DNA from: Microbacterium sp. H1-D42
GTDB taxonomy: Bacteria; Actinomycetota; Actinomycetes; Actinomycetales; Microbacteriaceae
Direction of reading: 5' to 3'
NCBI RefSeq assembly: GCF_022637555.1
Contig: NZ_CP093342.1
Span: 2,294,001 to 2,358,000 of the forward strand
DNA: 64,000 nucleotides
Position numbers and translations under genes: made by a program. The notes beneath the pieces were generated by a model. That model saw nothing but the letters and a program-made list of their open reading frames with translations. It was not told where the DNA came from and did no database searches. The stretch's first letter is position 1. Every line of letters starts with the position of its first letter. Positions 53,320-62,647 of this stretch are shown one piece after another.

Positions 53320-55389
53320 TCATTCATACAGTTGCGCGCTGATCTGCGCCTCGACGGCCGCGGACACGACCCCTGTCCCCCCCAGAATCACCACTCGTTT
53401 CGGCGCGAGTCGCGCCAGCTCAGCCGTCACCGCGTCCGGCACTGCCCCAGGCCAGGTCAGGAGCACCGGTCCTCCGAGCGCCCCCGCGGCGGCGGCACCC
53501 GACAACGCGTCAGGGAAATCCCGGCCGTTGGCGACATACGCGACCGGCACACCCGCCGACGGGAACCCCGCCTTCGACACCGCAACCGCCGTGTCATAAC
53601 GCGACGCACCACCCTGACGCGTCACCGCAGGCACCACGGCACGCACCTGCTTCTCGACAGCCGCGGACACCACGCCGGTGCCCCCCAGAATCACCACTCG
53701 CTTCGGCGCCAAACGCGCCAACTCCGCCTTCGCCACGTCCGGCAGACCACCCGAACGTGTCAACAGCACAGGACCACCCAGCGCACCCGCCGCAGCCGCA
53801 CCCGACAACGCATCAGGGAAATCCTGCCCACTGGCAACATACGCGACCGGCACACCCGCCGACGGGAACCCCGCCTTCGACACCGCAACCGCCGTGTCAT
53901 AACGCGACGCACCACCCTGACGCGTCACCGCAGGCACCACGGCACGCACCTGCTTCTCGACGGCCGCGGACACCACGCCGGTGCCCCCCAGAATCACCAC
54001 TCGCTTCGGCGCCAAACGCGCCAACTCCGCCTTCGCCACGTCCGGCAGACCACCCGAACGTGTCAACAGCACAGGACCACCCAGCGCACCCGCCGCACCC
54101 GCACCCGACAGCGCATCAGGGAAATCCTGTCCACTGGCGACATAAGCCACCGGAACACCCGCCGACGGGAACCCCGCCTTCGACACCGCAACAGCCGTCT
54201 CATAACGCGACACACCACCCTCACGCGTCACCGCAGGCGACTTCGGCGCGACCGCGGCGGACGCAGCGGACGCCTTCGAGGTGCCGGCGAGGTTCTTGGC
54301 CGTGACAGAGAACGTGTAGCTCGTGCCGTTGCTGAGGCCCGTGACCACGGTCTTGGTCGCACCGGTCGTCGTCACTGACCGACCGCCGGGCTGCGCCGTC
54401 ACCGTGTAGCTGGAGATAGCAGCCCCGCCGTTGGATCCAGGCGCGGGCCAGGACACGGTTGCCTGACGGTCACCCGCTGTGGCCGTCGGTCTGCCGGGCG
54501 CGCCCGGCACATTCGCCTTCGTCGGTCCGAACCAGTCGGTGAAGTAGTTGTAGAAGTTGCGGTTGCCGTATGCCGAGCACGAATCGCCAGTGCCATAGCC
54601 TGCTCGGAGCGCCGCCGCGTTCGGCTGGTACGGCGTGTAGTAATACAGCGCCGAAGTCGCCTTGTTTGCAACTCTGACGGGTGATGTGCCGCAGCTCTTG
54701 TTCGGGTTGTAGAGGATGTTCCACGTCTTGCCGGGGGCGTACCAAGTGAAGTACCTGCCCTCCATGTAGAGCTGCATCTGGCGCGCAGCACCGTAGATCT
54801 GGTGGAAGAAGCCGACGAAGTTCGGATCGCATGGGGCGGTATCCGGGCAGCCTTGGCCGAGGGCGATGTCATAGCGCCATGCGCTGGGCCAGGTGTGTGT
54901 GACCAGGCCCTGCTCCTTCTGCAGCATGACGATCAGCACCTGGGGGTTGATGTTGCACGCCTGCGACACCCGGTAGATGATCCGTGCCGCACTCTCGTTC
55001 TTCGCTCCGGTGTAGCCCTTGCAGTACTTGTCGGCGGGCATCGTCACGGAGTTGATCCGGAAGTCCTTCAGACAGACGATCGGACCGTACTTGTCGCTGC
55101 CGCCGCGGCAGGTCTTCACCTTCGAGGTGAAGAAGGACTGGATCTGGGCCTCGGTCATCGTTGTCTTGTTGGTGAAGACCGCGTCGCTGATGAGATTGCC
55201 GGCGTCGAAGCCGGCCAGCGAGGTCTTGACCGGACCACCACTGACTCCTGCCGCCGCGGGAGCGACAGGCACGGATATCGCTGTCGCCGGCACCGCAGTA
55301 CCGAGCACAAGGCCGACGACGGCGAGCAGCGTCACCCCCCAACGGGTTGCTGCGGACACGCGTCTGGAACGGACTCCACCCCAAGTCAT
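53320..55389 (-). CDS. Secreted lysozyme-like protein with FN3 domain and three wall-binding repeats
   Basis: From ATG 55389 the product is 689 residues. It has a signal peptide (about 1-37, ending VPATA), a domain of about 230 residues with an LQKEQGLVT stretch (E159), CPDTAPCD, PNKSCG and YTPYQPN, then an FN3-like domain (about 290-375) and three cell-wall-binding type 2 repeats (about 385-689). The first domain recurs in actinobacterial surface proteins with such repeats and looks lysozyme-like; E159 is a candidate catalytic acid, which is inference. It should attach to and possibly cleave peptidoglycan. No ribosome site precedes the ATG. Confidence 0.82.
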   Translation of the reverse strand: MTWGGVRSRRVSAATRWGVTLLAVVGLVLGTAVPATAISVPVAPAAAGVSGGPVKTSLAGFDAGNLISDAVFTNKTTMTEAQIQSFFTSKVKTCRGGSDKYGPIVCLKDFRINSVTMPADKYCKGYTGAKNESAARIIYRVSQACNINPQVLIVMLQKEQGLVTHTWPSAWRYDIALGQGCPDTAPCDPNFVGFFHQIYGAARQMQLYMEGRYFTWYAPGKTWNILYNPNKSCGTSPVRVANKATSALYYYTPYQPNAAALRAGYGTGDSCSAYGNRNFYNYFTDWFGPTKANVPGAPGRPTATAGDRQATVSWPAPGSNGGAAISSYTVTAQPGGRSVTTTGATKTVVTGLSNGTSYTFSVTAKNLAGTSKASAASAAVAPKSPAVTREGGVSRYETAVAVSKAGFPSAGVPVAYVASGQDFPDALSGAGAAGALGGPVLLTRSGGLPDVAKAELARLAPKRVVILGGTGVVSAAVEKQVRAVVPAVTRQGGASRYDTAVAVSKAGFPSAGVPVAYVASGQDFPDALSGAAAAGALGGPVLLTRSGGLPDVAKAELARLAPKRVVILGGTGVVSAAVEKQVRAVVPAVTRQGGASRYDTAVAVSKAGFPSAGVPVAYVANGRDFPDALSGAAAAGALGGPVLLTWPGAVPDAVTAELARLAPKRVVILGGTGVVSAAVEAQISAQLYE
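53331..54239 (-). repeat. Three tandem 303-base repeats encoding wall-binding units
   Basis: The three units repeat with a period of exactly 303 bases (landmark GAATCACCAC at 53385, 53688 and 53991). The second and third units are identical over 135 bases (53660-53794 against 53963-54097), while the first is more diverged. This implies recent duplication or gene conversion in the reading frame. Confidence 0.85.
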
Positions 55390-55466
55390 GTGACTAGTGT
55401 GACGGAAGTTGCCGGATGATGCCACCCGACCGGTATATCGGCCGCCTTTCGACGGCGTTTCGCCAC

Positions 55467-55510
55467 GGCTCGCAGGCGGCTCGCAGAAGGTTCGCAGACA
55501 GCATGCAGTC
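55467..55510. promoter_or_regulatory. Four direct repeats with 11-base period
   Basis: Units GGCTCGCAGGC, GGCTCGCAGAA, GGTTCGCAGAC and AGCATGCAGTC follow each other without a gap (55467, 55478, 55489, 55500). An 11-base period of direct repeats is typical of sites for OmpR/PhoB-family response regulators. They lie 78-121 bases upstream of the secreted lysozyme-like gene on the minus strand. The regulator is unknown. Confidence 0.5.
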
Positions 55511-55515
55511 TGCCG

Positions 55516-56589
55516 TCAGAGCTCGGCGTGCAGCGCCCAGACCCGCTCGGCCGAGCTCGCCCACGAGAACGCGCGGGCGCGATCGGCTGCCAGCACGCGC
55601 AGACGCCGTTCGCCAGCGTGCAGAGCATCGTCGACGGCATCCGAGATCTCATCGGACGCGACCACCGCTCCCCCGTCGGCGATGACATCCAGGTGCACGC
55701 CGGAGTCGACCGCGACCAGCGGCACTCCCAGCGACATCGCCTCGACGGCGCGCCACGGCCAGGCCGTCGACTCAGATGTCGCGATCAGTGCCGCAGCGCC
55801 GCCGAGCACAGCCGCCCGTTCGGCGTTTCCGAGGGCACCGCGGATGTGCGCCCTGCGCTCCGGCAGGCCCGCCGCTGATGCGGCATCCACCAACAGCGGC
55901 TCCGTGCCGTCTGGTGCATCAAGCACGACCATGTCGATGTCAGCCGCCGCCACAGCGCGAAAGGCCACCGCCATCGACTTCGCATCCCCTGTCACGACGA
56001 CGTAGCGCTCAGGGAGCTGCAGATCCGCGCGACGCTGCTCAGCATCCGCCGGCACTGCGAAACCAGTCGGAGCCGCCCCGGCGATCACGCGGATCCGATC
56101 GCCGAGACGCACCAGATCGCTCAGTCGCGCTGCCATGGCATGCGAGGGGACGACGACAGCATCCGCGTGCTTCACGGCGCGCTTGAGCATCGCGCGCTGC
56201 CAGGCGACGGCGGACTTCGACAGCGAGCCCGGATTCTCCCACGCGTCGAGATCCCACAGCGTGATGGTCGTCTGATCGTTGTCGTGCACGCGATCATGGC
56301 GCACGAGCGGCGCCATCAGACTGGGCGCGTGGATGAGCCCGCCGCCGACTCCGGCGGCGATTCCCAACTGCCACGCTCCGGCGAGTTCACGTCGCCCGAG
56401 CGGCAGGGTGCGCACGTCCTGAACGCCATGCAGCTGCAGATCTGTCCCACTGGGAACGATCGCCGAGACGACGCATCCGCGGGGCGCGGTCTGCACGAGG
56501 CCGGCGGCCAGCGCGAGCCCCGCCCGTGCCTGATCGGCGTCGACGACATGCACCGCCTGATCGAGGACGATCCGCAACTGCACACTCAT
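55516..56589 (-). CDS. Glycosyltransferase (GT4-like)
   Basis: The 357-residue protein has LVPTLxL-like start features (MSVQLRIVLDQAVHVVD), TITLWDLDAWENP, VVPSHAMAARLSD, VTGDAKSMAVAFRAV and the donor-side ESTAWPWRAVEAMSLGVPLVAVDSGVHLDV, a good GT4 pattern. It starts six bases after a TAGCAT -10 box, so is leaderless. It stands alone between LCP and the lysozyme-like gene, and its place beside LCP suggests a wall-glycan role. Sugars unknown. Confidence 0.8.
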   Translation of the reverse strand: MSVQLRIVLDQAVHVVDADQARAGLALAAGLVQTAPRGCVVSAIVPSGTDLQLHGVQDVRTLPLGRRELAGAWQLGIAAGVGGGLIHAPSLMAPLVRHDRVHDNDQTTITLWDLDAWENPGSLSKSAVAWQRAMLKRAVKHADAVVVPSHAMAARLSDLVRLGDRIRVIAGAAPTGFAVPADAEQRRADLQLPERYVVVTGDAKSMAVAFRAVAAADIDMVVLDAPDGTEPLLVDAASAAGLPERRAHIRGALGNAERAAVLGGAAALIATSESTAWPWRAVEAMSLGVPLVAVDSGVHLDVIADGGAVVASDEISDAVDDALHAGERRLRVLAADRARAFSWASSAERVWALHAEL

Positions 56590-56680
56590 GACGTCATGCT
56601 ATCCGCGGCCTGCTGGGAGAACCCGAGGCGCGGCCGTCGACCCGCTTGGCCCATTCACGAACGGAGATCGGCGCGAGCGC

Positions 56681-58150
56681 TCACGGCGCCGGCGTCTCGG
56701 TCTTCGGCGGGTGCAGCGCCTCCTGCATCATCTCGTGGACGTGATCGAAGTCGACCTCGCCCTCCTGGAACCCGTTGTCCGGAGTCAGCTCGATCTCGGT
56801 GACCTTCTGCTCCTTGGCCTTCATCACCAGGTCGAAGAACTCCGGCAGCTTGTCCTGCGGCAGGTCGGTCTGCACGAGCTCCGTTCCCGCTGCGGCGATC
56901 TCGTTGAAGCGGGTCACGACGTTCTGCGGCGTGAACTGGTTGAGGATCGCGACCTGCAGCTCGCGCTGGCGCTTCATGCGGTCGAAGTCGTCGGTGGTGT
57001 AGCGGGAGCGGGCGTACCACTGGGCGGTGTCGCCGTCCATGACCTGCGTGCCCGTTTCGATCCAGCCGGTCGCCCAGTCCTTGGCGGGCTGGTTGGGGTA
57101 CGCGGGTCCGCCACCCTCGGGCAGCCTCTCCTTCACGGTGATCTCCACCCCGCCGAGCGCGTCGATCATCGCGGCGAAGGCGTCCATGTCGACGAACACG
57201 TAGTAAGGGATCTCGATGCCGAGGATCCCCTCTGCGGCGTCCTTGGTGGCTTCGATCTCGGGGGTGGAGCCGTGCTCCGCCGCGTCCGGGTACAGGCCGA
57301 CGCCGTCGTCCTCACGACACACCTGCACGGCGTTCGTGAGCTGGTTGACGCCGGGTCCCCAGCCGCACTGCTGGTCGTCGTGTCCCTCGAAGTAGTTGCG
57401 GTAGTCGAACCCGACGAGGTCTGGATCGCGCATCGGGCTGTCCTCTGCGAACGGGAAGCTGCGCATGTCGCGCGGGATGCCGGTGATCGTCACTGCCCCG
57501 GTGTCGGCGTTGACCGAGACGACCGAGATGCTGTCGAACCGCATCGAGTCACGGCCGTCGCCGCTGTCGGCACCGAGCAGCAGGATGTTGTAGTAGCCGT
57601 CGCTGGGCGGCAGGCTGGGCCCGCTGTTGCCGAACAGCGTCGTCAGCGCGCCACGGCTGGACGCGGCGACCGTCGAGGCGTAGACCGCCCCAGAGCCAAC
57701 CAGGGCGAGGATGAGGATGGATGCCACGGGCAGGGCCCACCGTGAGAATGTCGGCACCTTCACCAGCTTCACCTGTCGCAGCGTGTCGATGGTCAGCACG
57801 ACCCACAGCACGACGTACGCCAGCAGCAGCACCTGCACAAGGGTCAGCACGATCCACGACAGCGGTCCGGTCATCAGCCAGACCAGCGCGGGCCTGGCGA
57901 ACAGCGCCAGACCGGCGAACACGATCAGCGCCAGCCACCCGAACAGCGTGGCGCCGATTCCGAAACGGCCGAGTCTGCGGTTGCCCGCGAGCACCTGCGC
58001 CGAACCGGGGATCAGCACGTTGAGGACGACCAGCCACCAGCCGCGCCTGCCCATCAGGCCCGGATCGGTGGCATCCGGATTGCGCAGCGGACGCGTCTCG
58101 ATCAGCGGGCGCCCGCCTCGTTCGGAGGCGCGCGGAGCCGCCAGAGTCAC
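56681..58150 (-). CDS. LytR-CpsA-Psr (LCP) family glycopolymer ligase
   Basis: LCP enzymes transfer glycopolymers from polyprenyl-diphosphate to peptidoglycan outside the cell. The 489-residue protein has an unusual N-terminal part with about four hydrophobic segments ([34 protein letters not shown] and two more) where many LCPs have one. The extracytoplasmic domain (about 190-480) carries [28 protein letters not shown] and [17 protein letters not shown], which hold the phosphate-binding Arg and Asp residues. It overlaps purE by 4 bases (GTGA). Confidence 0.92.
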   Translation of the reverse strand: MTLAAPRASERGGRPLIETRPLRNPDATDPGLMGRRGWWLVVLNVLIPGSAQVLAGNRRLGRFGIGATLFGWLALIVFAGLALFARPALVWLMTGPLSWIVLTLVQVLLLAYVVLWVVLTIDTLRQVKLVKVPTFSRWALPVASILILALVGSGAVYASTVAASSRGALTTLFGNSGPSLPPSDGYYNILLLGADSGDGRDSMRFDSISVVSVNADTGAVTITGIPRDMRSFPFAEDSPMRDPDLVGFDYRNYFEGHDDQQCGWGPGVNQLTNAVQVCREDDGVGLYPDAAEHGSTPEIEATKDAAEGILGIEIPYYVFVDMDAFAAMIDALGGVEITVKERLPEGGGPAYPNQPAKDWATGWIETGTQVMDGDTAQWYARSRYTTDDFDRMKRQRELQVAILNQFTPQNVVTRFNEIAAAGTELVQTDLPQDKLPEFFDLVMKAKEQKVTEIELTPDNGFQEGEVDFDHVHEMMQEALHPPKTETPAP

Positions 58151-58662
58151 AGCGAGTCCTTCAACCGCTGGTTCTTCTGCTCCACCTGGCCCTCGAGGTC
58201 GCGCGCGTACGCCTCGACCCGGTCGCCGAGAGCGGCGTCGGAGGTGCCGAGGATCCGCGCGGCGAGGATGCCCGCGTTGCGCGCGCCGCCGATCGACACG
58301 GTCGCCACCGGGATGCCGGCGGGCATCTGCACGATCGAGAGCAGCGAGTCCATCCCGTCGAGGTAGGCCAGCGGCACAGGCACCCCGACGACCGGCAGCG
58401 CGGTCAGCGATGCCAGCATGCCCGGCAGGTGGGCGGCTCCCCCGGCACCGGCGATGATGACGCGGATGCCACGGCCGCGCGCTTCACGTCCGTAGCTCAC
58501 CAGCTTCTCGACGGTGCGATGCGCCGAGACGACCTCGACCTCATGCGGGATGCCGAAGTCGGTGAGCGCCTGGGAGGCGTCACTCATCACGCGCCAGTCG
58601 GAGTCGGAACCCATCACGACGCCGACCAGGGGCGAGCTCGAGGAATGCAGTGGCTCAGTCAC
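58147..58662 (-). CDS. purE: N5-carboxyaminoimidazole ribonucleotide mutase
   Basis: PurE rearranges N5-CAIR to CAIR in purine synthesis. The 171-residue protein (from GTG 58662) shows [23 protein letters not shown] and [17 protein letters not shown], the complete class I active-site pattern. The ATG at 58665 is one codon upstream, but the TAGCCT -10 box lies six bases before the GTG, so I prefer the GTG for a leaderless transcript. It overlaps the LCP gene downstream. PurK lies upstream, as in mycobacteria. Confidence 0.93.
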   Translation of the reverse strand: MTEPLHSSSSPLVGVVMGSDSDWRVMSDASQALTDFGIPHEVEVVSAHRTVEKLVSYGREARGRGIRVIIAGAGGAAHLPGMLASLTALPVVGVPVPLAYLDGMDSLLSIVQMPAGIPVATVSIGGARNAGILAARILGTSDAALGDRVEAYARDLEGQVEQKNQRLKDSL

Positions 58663-58737
58663 CATGACAGGCTACGGCGCGCCGCTGGGAGAACGTCGCA
58701 GCGGCACGCAACAGACCTGGTTCGATCGCGCGCAGTG

Positions 58738-59862
58738 TCAGTTGAAGTGCGCGGCTGCCGCCCTGGCCGTGTACACGACGTCGTCGAGGTCTTCGCCTGT
58801 CACGTTGACGTGTCCGACCTTGCGCCCTGGGCGCGGCGCCTTGCCGTACGTGTGGATCTTCGCCTCGGGATGCTCGGCCATGGCCGGCGCGAAGCGCTCT
58901 GCGAGCGTGCCCTCAGCCGGGCCGCCGAGGATGTTCACCATCACGGTCCACGACTCCCTGGGCTCGGTGCGGCCGAGTGGCAGGTCGGCGACGGCACGCA
59001 GATGCTGTTCGAACTGTCCGGTGACCGCGCCGTCCTGGCTCCAATGGCCGCTGTTGTGCGGGCGCATCGCCAGTTCATTGACGAGAATGCGCTCGTCGTC
59101 GGTTTCGAACAGCTCGACAGCCAGCATCCCCGTCGCGCCGATGCCTTCCGCGATCTGCCGCCCGATCTGCTCGGCGACCTCGGCGAGGCGCTCTGTCACG
59201 TTGGGCGCGGGGGCGATGACCTCCGCGCACACGCCGCCGCGCTGCACGGTCTCGACGACCGGGTACGCGACCATCTCTCCGCTCGGGCGCCGCGCGATCT
59301 GCTGCGCGAGTTCGCGGGTGAACGACACCATCTCCTCTACGAGCAGGGCTTCACCCTCAGGAAGCTGCTCGAACCAGTCGGCGGCCTCGAGGCCCATGCG
59401 CACGACGCGCACGCCCTTGCCGTCGTATCCGCCGCGCGGGGTCTTCACCACTGCGCGACCGCCGTGATCGTTGATGAAGGCCTGCAGCTCGAGGTGATCG
59501 TGCACTGCCGCCCAGTCGGGCTGCGGAATGCCGAGCTCGGTGAGCTTCGCCCGCATGACCAGCTTGTCCTGCGCGTACTGCAGCGCGTCAGGGCCGGGGT
59601 GCACCTGAGCGCCGTCGGCGACCAGCGCACGCAGCACGTCCTGCGGCACGTGCTCGTGATCGAAGGTGATGACGTCGACGTCACGCGCGAACGCGCGGAC
59701 CGTCTCGAGATCGCGGTAGTCGCCGACAGCGGTCGCCGCCAGCTGCGCTGACATGCCCTCGCCCTCGGCGAGCACCCGCAGTTCGAGACCGAGCTCGACC
59801 GCCGGGGCGATCATCATCCTGGCGAGCTGTCCTCCGCCGATCACACCTACGCGCACCGTCAT
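58738..59862 (-). CDS. purK: N5-carboxyaminoimidazole ribonucleotide synthase
   Basis: PurK uses ATP and bicarbonate to carboxylate AIR; PurE then acts on the product. The 374-residue ATP-grasp protein has VGVIGGGQLARMM, KTPRGGYDGKGVRVV (ATP loop), the ELFETDDERILVNELAMRPHNSGHW active site and HVNVTGEDL at the end. I chose ATG 59862 because GAAAGG lies seven bases upstream; the ATG at 59886 lies before that site. The gene stands upstream of purE with a 75-base gap containing the purE promoter. Confidence 0.93.
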   Translation of the reverse strand: MTVRVGVIGGGQLARMMIAPAVELGLELRVLAEGEGMSAQLAATAVGDYRDLETVRAFARDVDVITFDHEHVPQDVLRALVADGAQVHPGPDALQYAQDKLVMRAKLTELGIPQPDWAAVHDHLELQAFINDHGGRAVVKTPRGGYDGKGVRVVRMGLEAADWFEQLPEGEALLVEEMVSFTRELAQQIARRPSGEMVAYPVVETVQRGGVCAEVIAPAPNVTERLAEVAEQIGRQIAEGIGATGMLAVELFETDDERILVNELAMRPHNSGHWSQDGAVTGQFEQHLRAVADLPLGRTEPRESWTVMVNILGGPAEGTLAERFAPAMAEHPEAKIHTYGKAPRPGRKVGHVNVTGEDLDDVVYTARAAAAHFN

Positions 59863-59951
59863 CAAAGCACCTTTCATCACTGCCATTCTCGCGCACTCCG
59901 CGCGTGCGATGGATCAGGGCGACGCCGACGGCTCACGGCGCCGGCGGGCGA

Positions 59952-60491
59952 TCAGATGGAGCCGGGCTGCGCGTCGCGGTGCGCGAGGATCTGATTCACC
60001 TCGACCTGATCGGCCAGGGTCTCGTGCACCAGGTTGACGCTCGGCACGTTCTGCAGCCGCAGAGGCGCATCGACACCATTGTTCAGCGTGAGCGTCCCTG
60101 CACCCCACAGCCGCTGCAGCAGCCCCCGGCGCACCGCGATCGAGTAGCCGCGGGTGTGCGACAGCTCCGTGCGGTGACGCGAACCGAGACCGTCGCGCAG
60201 GATCACGCGCCTGTTGGTGATCGTGTAGCTGCGCGAGAGCCAGCGCAGGAACGGCACCACGACAAGCAGCAGCACGAGCGCCGCGGCCGCCACCAGCAGC
60301 ATCCAGTTCTCGAACGGCGCCGGCAGGTTGTCGTAGAAGTAGGTGGTCGCGCCGCAGATCGCGATCAGCGCCAGTGCCGACCAGAGCAGGCGTCTCGCAT
60401 GACCGCGGAATCGGGCGACCAGCAGCTCTTCGACGGGCGCGCCGGGTGGCGGCATCATCGGCCGTCCTCCGAGCGTCACCGGCTGTGTCAT
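59952..60491 (-). CDS. Membrane PH-domain (bPH2-like) protein
   Basis: The 179-residue protein has two membrane helices (ALALIAICGATTYFYD and MLLVAAAALVLLLVVVPFL, about 40-95) and a C-terminal bacterial PH-like domain (SYTITNRRVILRDGLGSRHRTELSH, LTLNNGVDAPLRLQNVP). Homologues sit between purK and birA in mycobacteria, as here. No function is known. The ATG follows CACAAT after six bases (GGAGGC), which could be a leaderless start or a close ribosome site. Confidence 0.85.
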   Translation of the reverse strand: MTQPVTLGGRPMMPPPGAPVEELLVARFRGHARRLLWSALALIAICGATTYFYDNLPAPFENWMLLVAAAALVLLLVVVPFLRWLSRSYTITNRRVILRDGLGSRHRTELSHTRGYSIAVRRGLLQRLWGAGTLTLNNGVDAPLRLQNVPSVNLVHETLADQVEVNQILAHRDAQPGSI

Positions 60492-60560
60492 GCCTCCATT
60501 GTGCCTGCGGCTGCTGACAACTCTGTGAGGCGGCCCGTGCGTGTCAGAAGACGTCGCAAG

Positions 60561-61337
60561 TCAGACCAAGCGGGCATGCACGACGTCGCCGGAGGCCACC
60601 GCGATCTCCACCGCACCGGCCGCGCTCGAATCGTCGACCACCAGGCGCCCATCGGCCTCCAGCCGCACGGCACGACCGCGCAGCACCCGGCCGTCGGGCA
60701 GCGACACCTCGACATCCTGCCCGAGCGTGAGACAGCGTTCACTCGCCTCGGTGTGCAGACCAGAGCTGCCGGCATCGCCTGCCAGGGAGAGGTCTCGCAC
60801 GATCCTGTCTAGCCTCGCGAGGTAGTCGGTGACCAGCCGGTCGACGTCTGCTGTCACGCCGAGGGCCGCGAACGACGTCGCCGTCGGGACGGGCAGCTGA
60901 TCAGCGGTCATGGCGGTGTTCACCCCCGTGCCGACGATGATCGCTACACCGCTGACCTCGGCGAGGATGCCGCAGATCTTGCGTCCGTCGACGAGCACGT
61001 CGTTCGGCCATTTCAGCCCCACCTGGTGTTCAGGCAGCTGCGCCGAGACAGCATCCGTCATCGCGACCCCCGCGGCCAGCGGAATCCAGCCTCGGGCTTC
61101 GATGGCGGCCGGCAGGTCGCGCAGCAGCACCGAGACGGCGAGCGCTGCGCCCGGCGGCGTGTTCCACGTGCGATCAAGGCGACCGCGTCCTGCCGTCTGC
61201 GAGTCGGTGAGCAGCACCGACAGATGCGGCCAGGCGACAGCATCCGACGCCCTCTCGCGCAGCTCGGCGTTCGTCGAGCCGCACTCCGGCATCGTCAGCA
61301 GCCGCGAGGCGACCGCGCTCGCGCGTGTCAGGTCCAC
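60561..61337 (-). CDS. birA: Biotin-[acetyl-CoA-carboxylase] ligase
   Basis: BirA attaches biotin to acyl-CoA carboxylases. The 258-residue protein lacks an N-terminal DNA-binding domain, so it is a ligase only. It shows DSQTAGRGRLDRTW (biotinyl-AMP loop), VGLKWPNDVLVDGRKICGILAE and VGTGVN, then a C-terminal SH3-like domain (VSLPDGRVLRGRAVRL). It begins at GTG 61337, directly after the stop of the CDP-glycerol-transferase-like gene with no gap. Confidence 0.94.
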   Translation of the reverse strand: MDLTRASAVASRLLTMPECGSTNAELRERASDAVAWPHLSVLLTDSQTAGRGRLDRTWNTPPGAALAVSVLLRDLPAAIEARGWIPLAAGVAMTDAVSAQLPEHQVGLKWPNDVLVDGRKICGILAEVSGVAIIVGTGVNTAMTADQLPVPTATSFAALGVTADVDRLVTDYLARLDRIVRDLSLAGDAGSSGLHTEASERCLTLGQDVEVSLPDGRVLRGRAVRLEADGRLVVDDSSAAGAVEIAVASGDVVHARLV

Positions 61338-62624
61338 TCAGTCCTCGTCGTCGTCATCGCGCTCGTCGTCCTCGTCATCGTCGTCAGCGGGTTCGTCGTC
61401 GACGTCGCGGCTGTGCCAGTCATCCCATTTGGCCATCAGCTCTTCGATGGCCGCGTGGAACTTCGCGGTGGCGACCCCAGGCGTGGTGTCACCGAAGTAG
61501 TGCTGCACCCAGGTGCGCAGCCGCGCGATCGCTTCCTCGTCGACACTGACCCGATCGACTTCTGCGACGATATCGGCTGCGCCGGAGGTCGTCAGCCACT
61601 CGCACGCCGAAAGGTATCCCTTCGTGTCGATCGAGGCCCGCTCGTCGGCGGGACGCGTGATCAGCAGGGGCTTGCCCGCGGCGAGACGGTCGTAGACCAT
61701 TGCCGAGATGTCGACGATGGCCACGTCTGCGGCTGCAAGCTGCCAGCCGAGCTCAGGGCCGTCGTCGTAGACGTGGTGCGCGGCGGGATCCGCCGAGTTC
61801 GCCGTGGAGATCGCGGCGAGGATGCGCTGGTGCGCGGCGCCGTACGCATCGTCCACCACACCGCTGCGCGGGTGCGGGCGGTAGATGACGCGATGGCGGC
61901 CAGTGGCCAGCAGACCGTTCACGATCGCTTCACCGTGCGTGGCGATCGAGCCGTAGTGGGCCGACGGCCGATCACCCTCCCACGTCGGCGCGTACAGCAC
62001 GACCATGCGCTCGTCGGGCGTGTACGGCAGTGTGCCGGAGTAGTGGTCGGCCTGCGGGCGGCCGATCTCGATCGTGCGGCGGTCGATGTCGTAGTCCCAC
62101 AGTGTGCGGCTCAGGCGATCGCGGGCCGCCTGACCGGCGACCAGCGCGTAGTCGTACGCCTTGTACTGGTTCGTCGTCATGTACATCTTGTCGGACTCGC
62201 CGTGGTTGATGAACACGTGCCAGCGCCGTCCGTAGCGGAACATCTGGAAGTTGCGGGTGTTCTGGTTCACATACAGCACGACGCGGATGTCCTGCTTGGC
62301 GATGAACTTCTCGAGGTTGCGCACGGTGGGAACGAAGGCCACCGGAGGACCGTCCTCGGCGATGAGCTTCTCAGCCCCAGTGGCGCTCCGAGAGAGCACG
62401 ACGACCGGCCAGCGCTTCGCCAGGTCTTCAAGCGGGCGGTACCACTGCCGCATCTGGTACATGTTGACCGCACCGTCGGCGAAGTACACCGCGACCTTGT
62501 AGTGGCCCTTCGGATGCGGCCCCTGACGCGAGAGGGTGCGCCTGACGTGCTGCACGGCGGTGCGGGAGGCGAGTGCCTTCCTCAACAGCCGATATGCCTT
62601 CTTTCCATCTGAGACGACACCCAT
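61338..62624 (-). CDS. CDP-glycerol glycerophosphotransferase-like protein, copy 1, acidic tail
   Basis: From ATG 62624 the protein is 428 residues. It has the TagF/TagB-family C-terminal GT-B part: LYAPTWEGDRPSAHYGS, VIYRPHPRSGVVDDAY and VAIVDISAMVYDRLAAGKPLLITRP. Such enzymes polymerise or prime teichoic-acid-type chains from CDP-polyols. The last 20 residues are almost all Asp and Glu, coded by a run of GTC/ATC-like triplets on the plus strand. The ATG follows TATCCT after six bases. The gene is a tandem paralogue of the next one and abuts birA. Confidence 0.85.
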   Translation of the reverse strand: MGVVSDGKKAYRLLRKALASRTAVQHVRRTLSRQGPHPKGHYKVAVYFADGAVNMYQMRQWYRPLEDLAKRWPVVVLSRSATGAEKLIAEDGPPVAFVPTVRNLEKFIAKQDIRVVLYVNQNTRNFQMFRYGRRWHVFINHGESDKMYMTTNQYKAYDYALVAGQAARDRLSRTLWDYDIDRRTIEIGRPQADHYSGTLPYTPDERMVVLYAPTWEGDRPSAHYGSIATHGEAIVNGLLATGRHRVIYRPHPRSGVVDDAYGAAHQRILAAISTANSADPAAHHVYDDGPELGWQLAAADVAIVDISAMVYDRLAAGKPLLITRPADERASIDTKGYLSACEWLTTSGAADIVAEVDRVSVDEEAIARLRTWVQHYFGDTTPGVATAKFHAAIEELMAKWDDWHSRDVDDEPADDDDEDDERDDDDED

Positions 62625-62647
62625 CGGTCCAGGATACTGGGGCCGCG

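Noticed and set aside
53331..54239. Regular 303-base repeats as a possible CRISPR-like array
   Set aside because: The units are in frame and encode wall-binding repeats; period and length do not fit CRISPR.
55467..55510. 11-base repeats as a minisatellite of no function
   Set aside because: Not excluded, but the strict period, the position upstream of a secreted gene and the PhoB-like spacing favour a regulator site, so I reported it as a finding.
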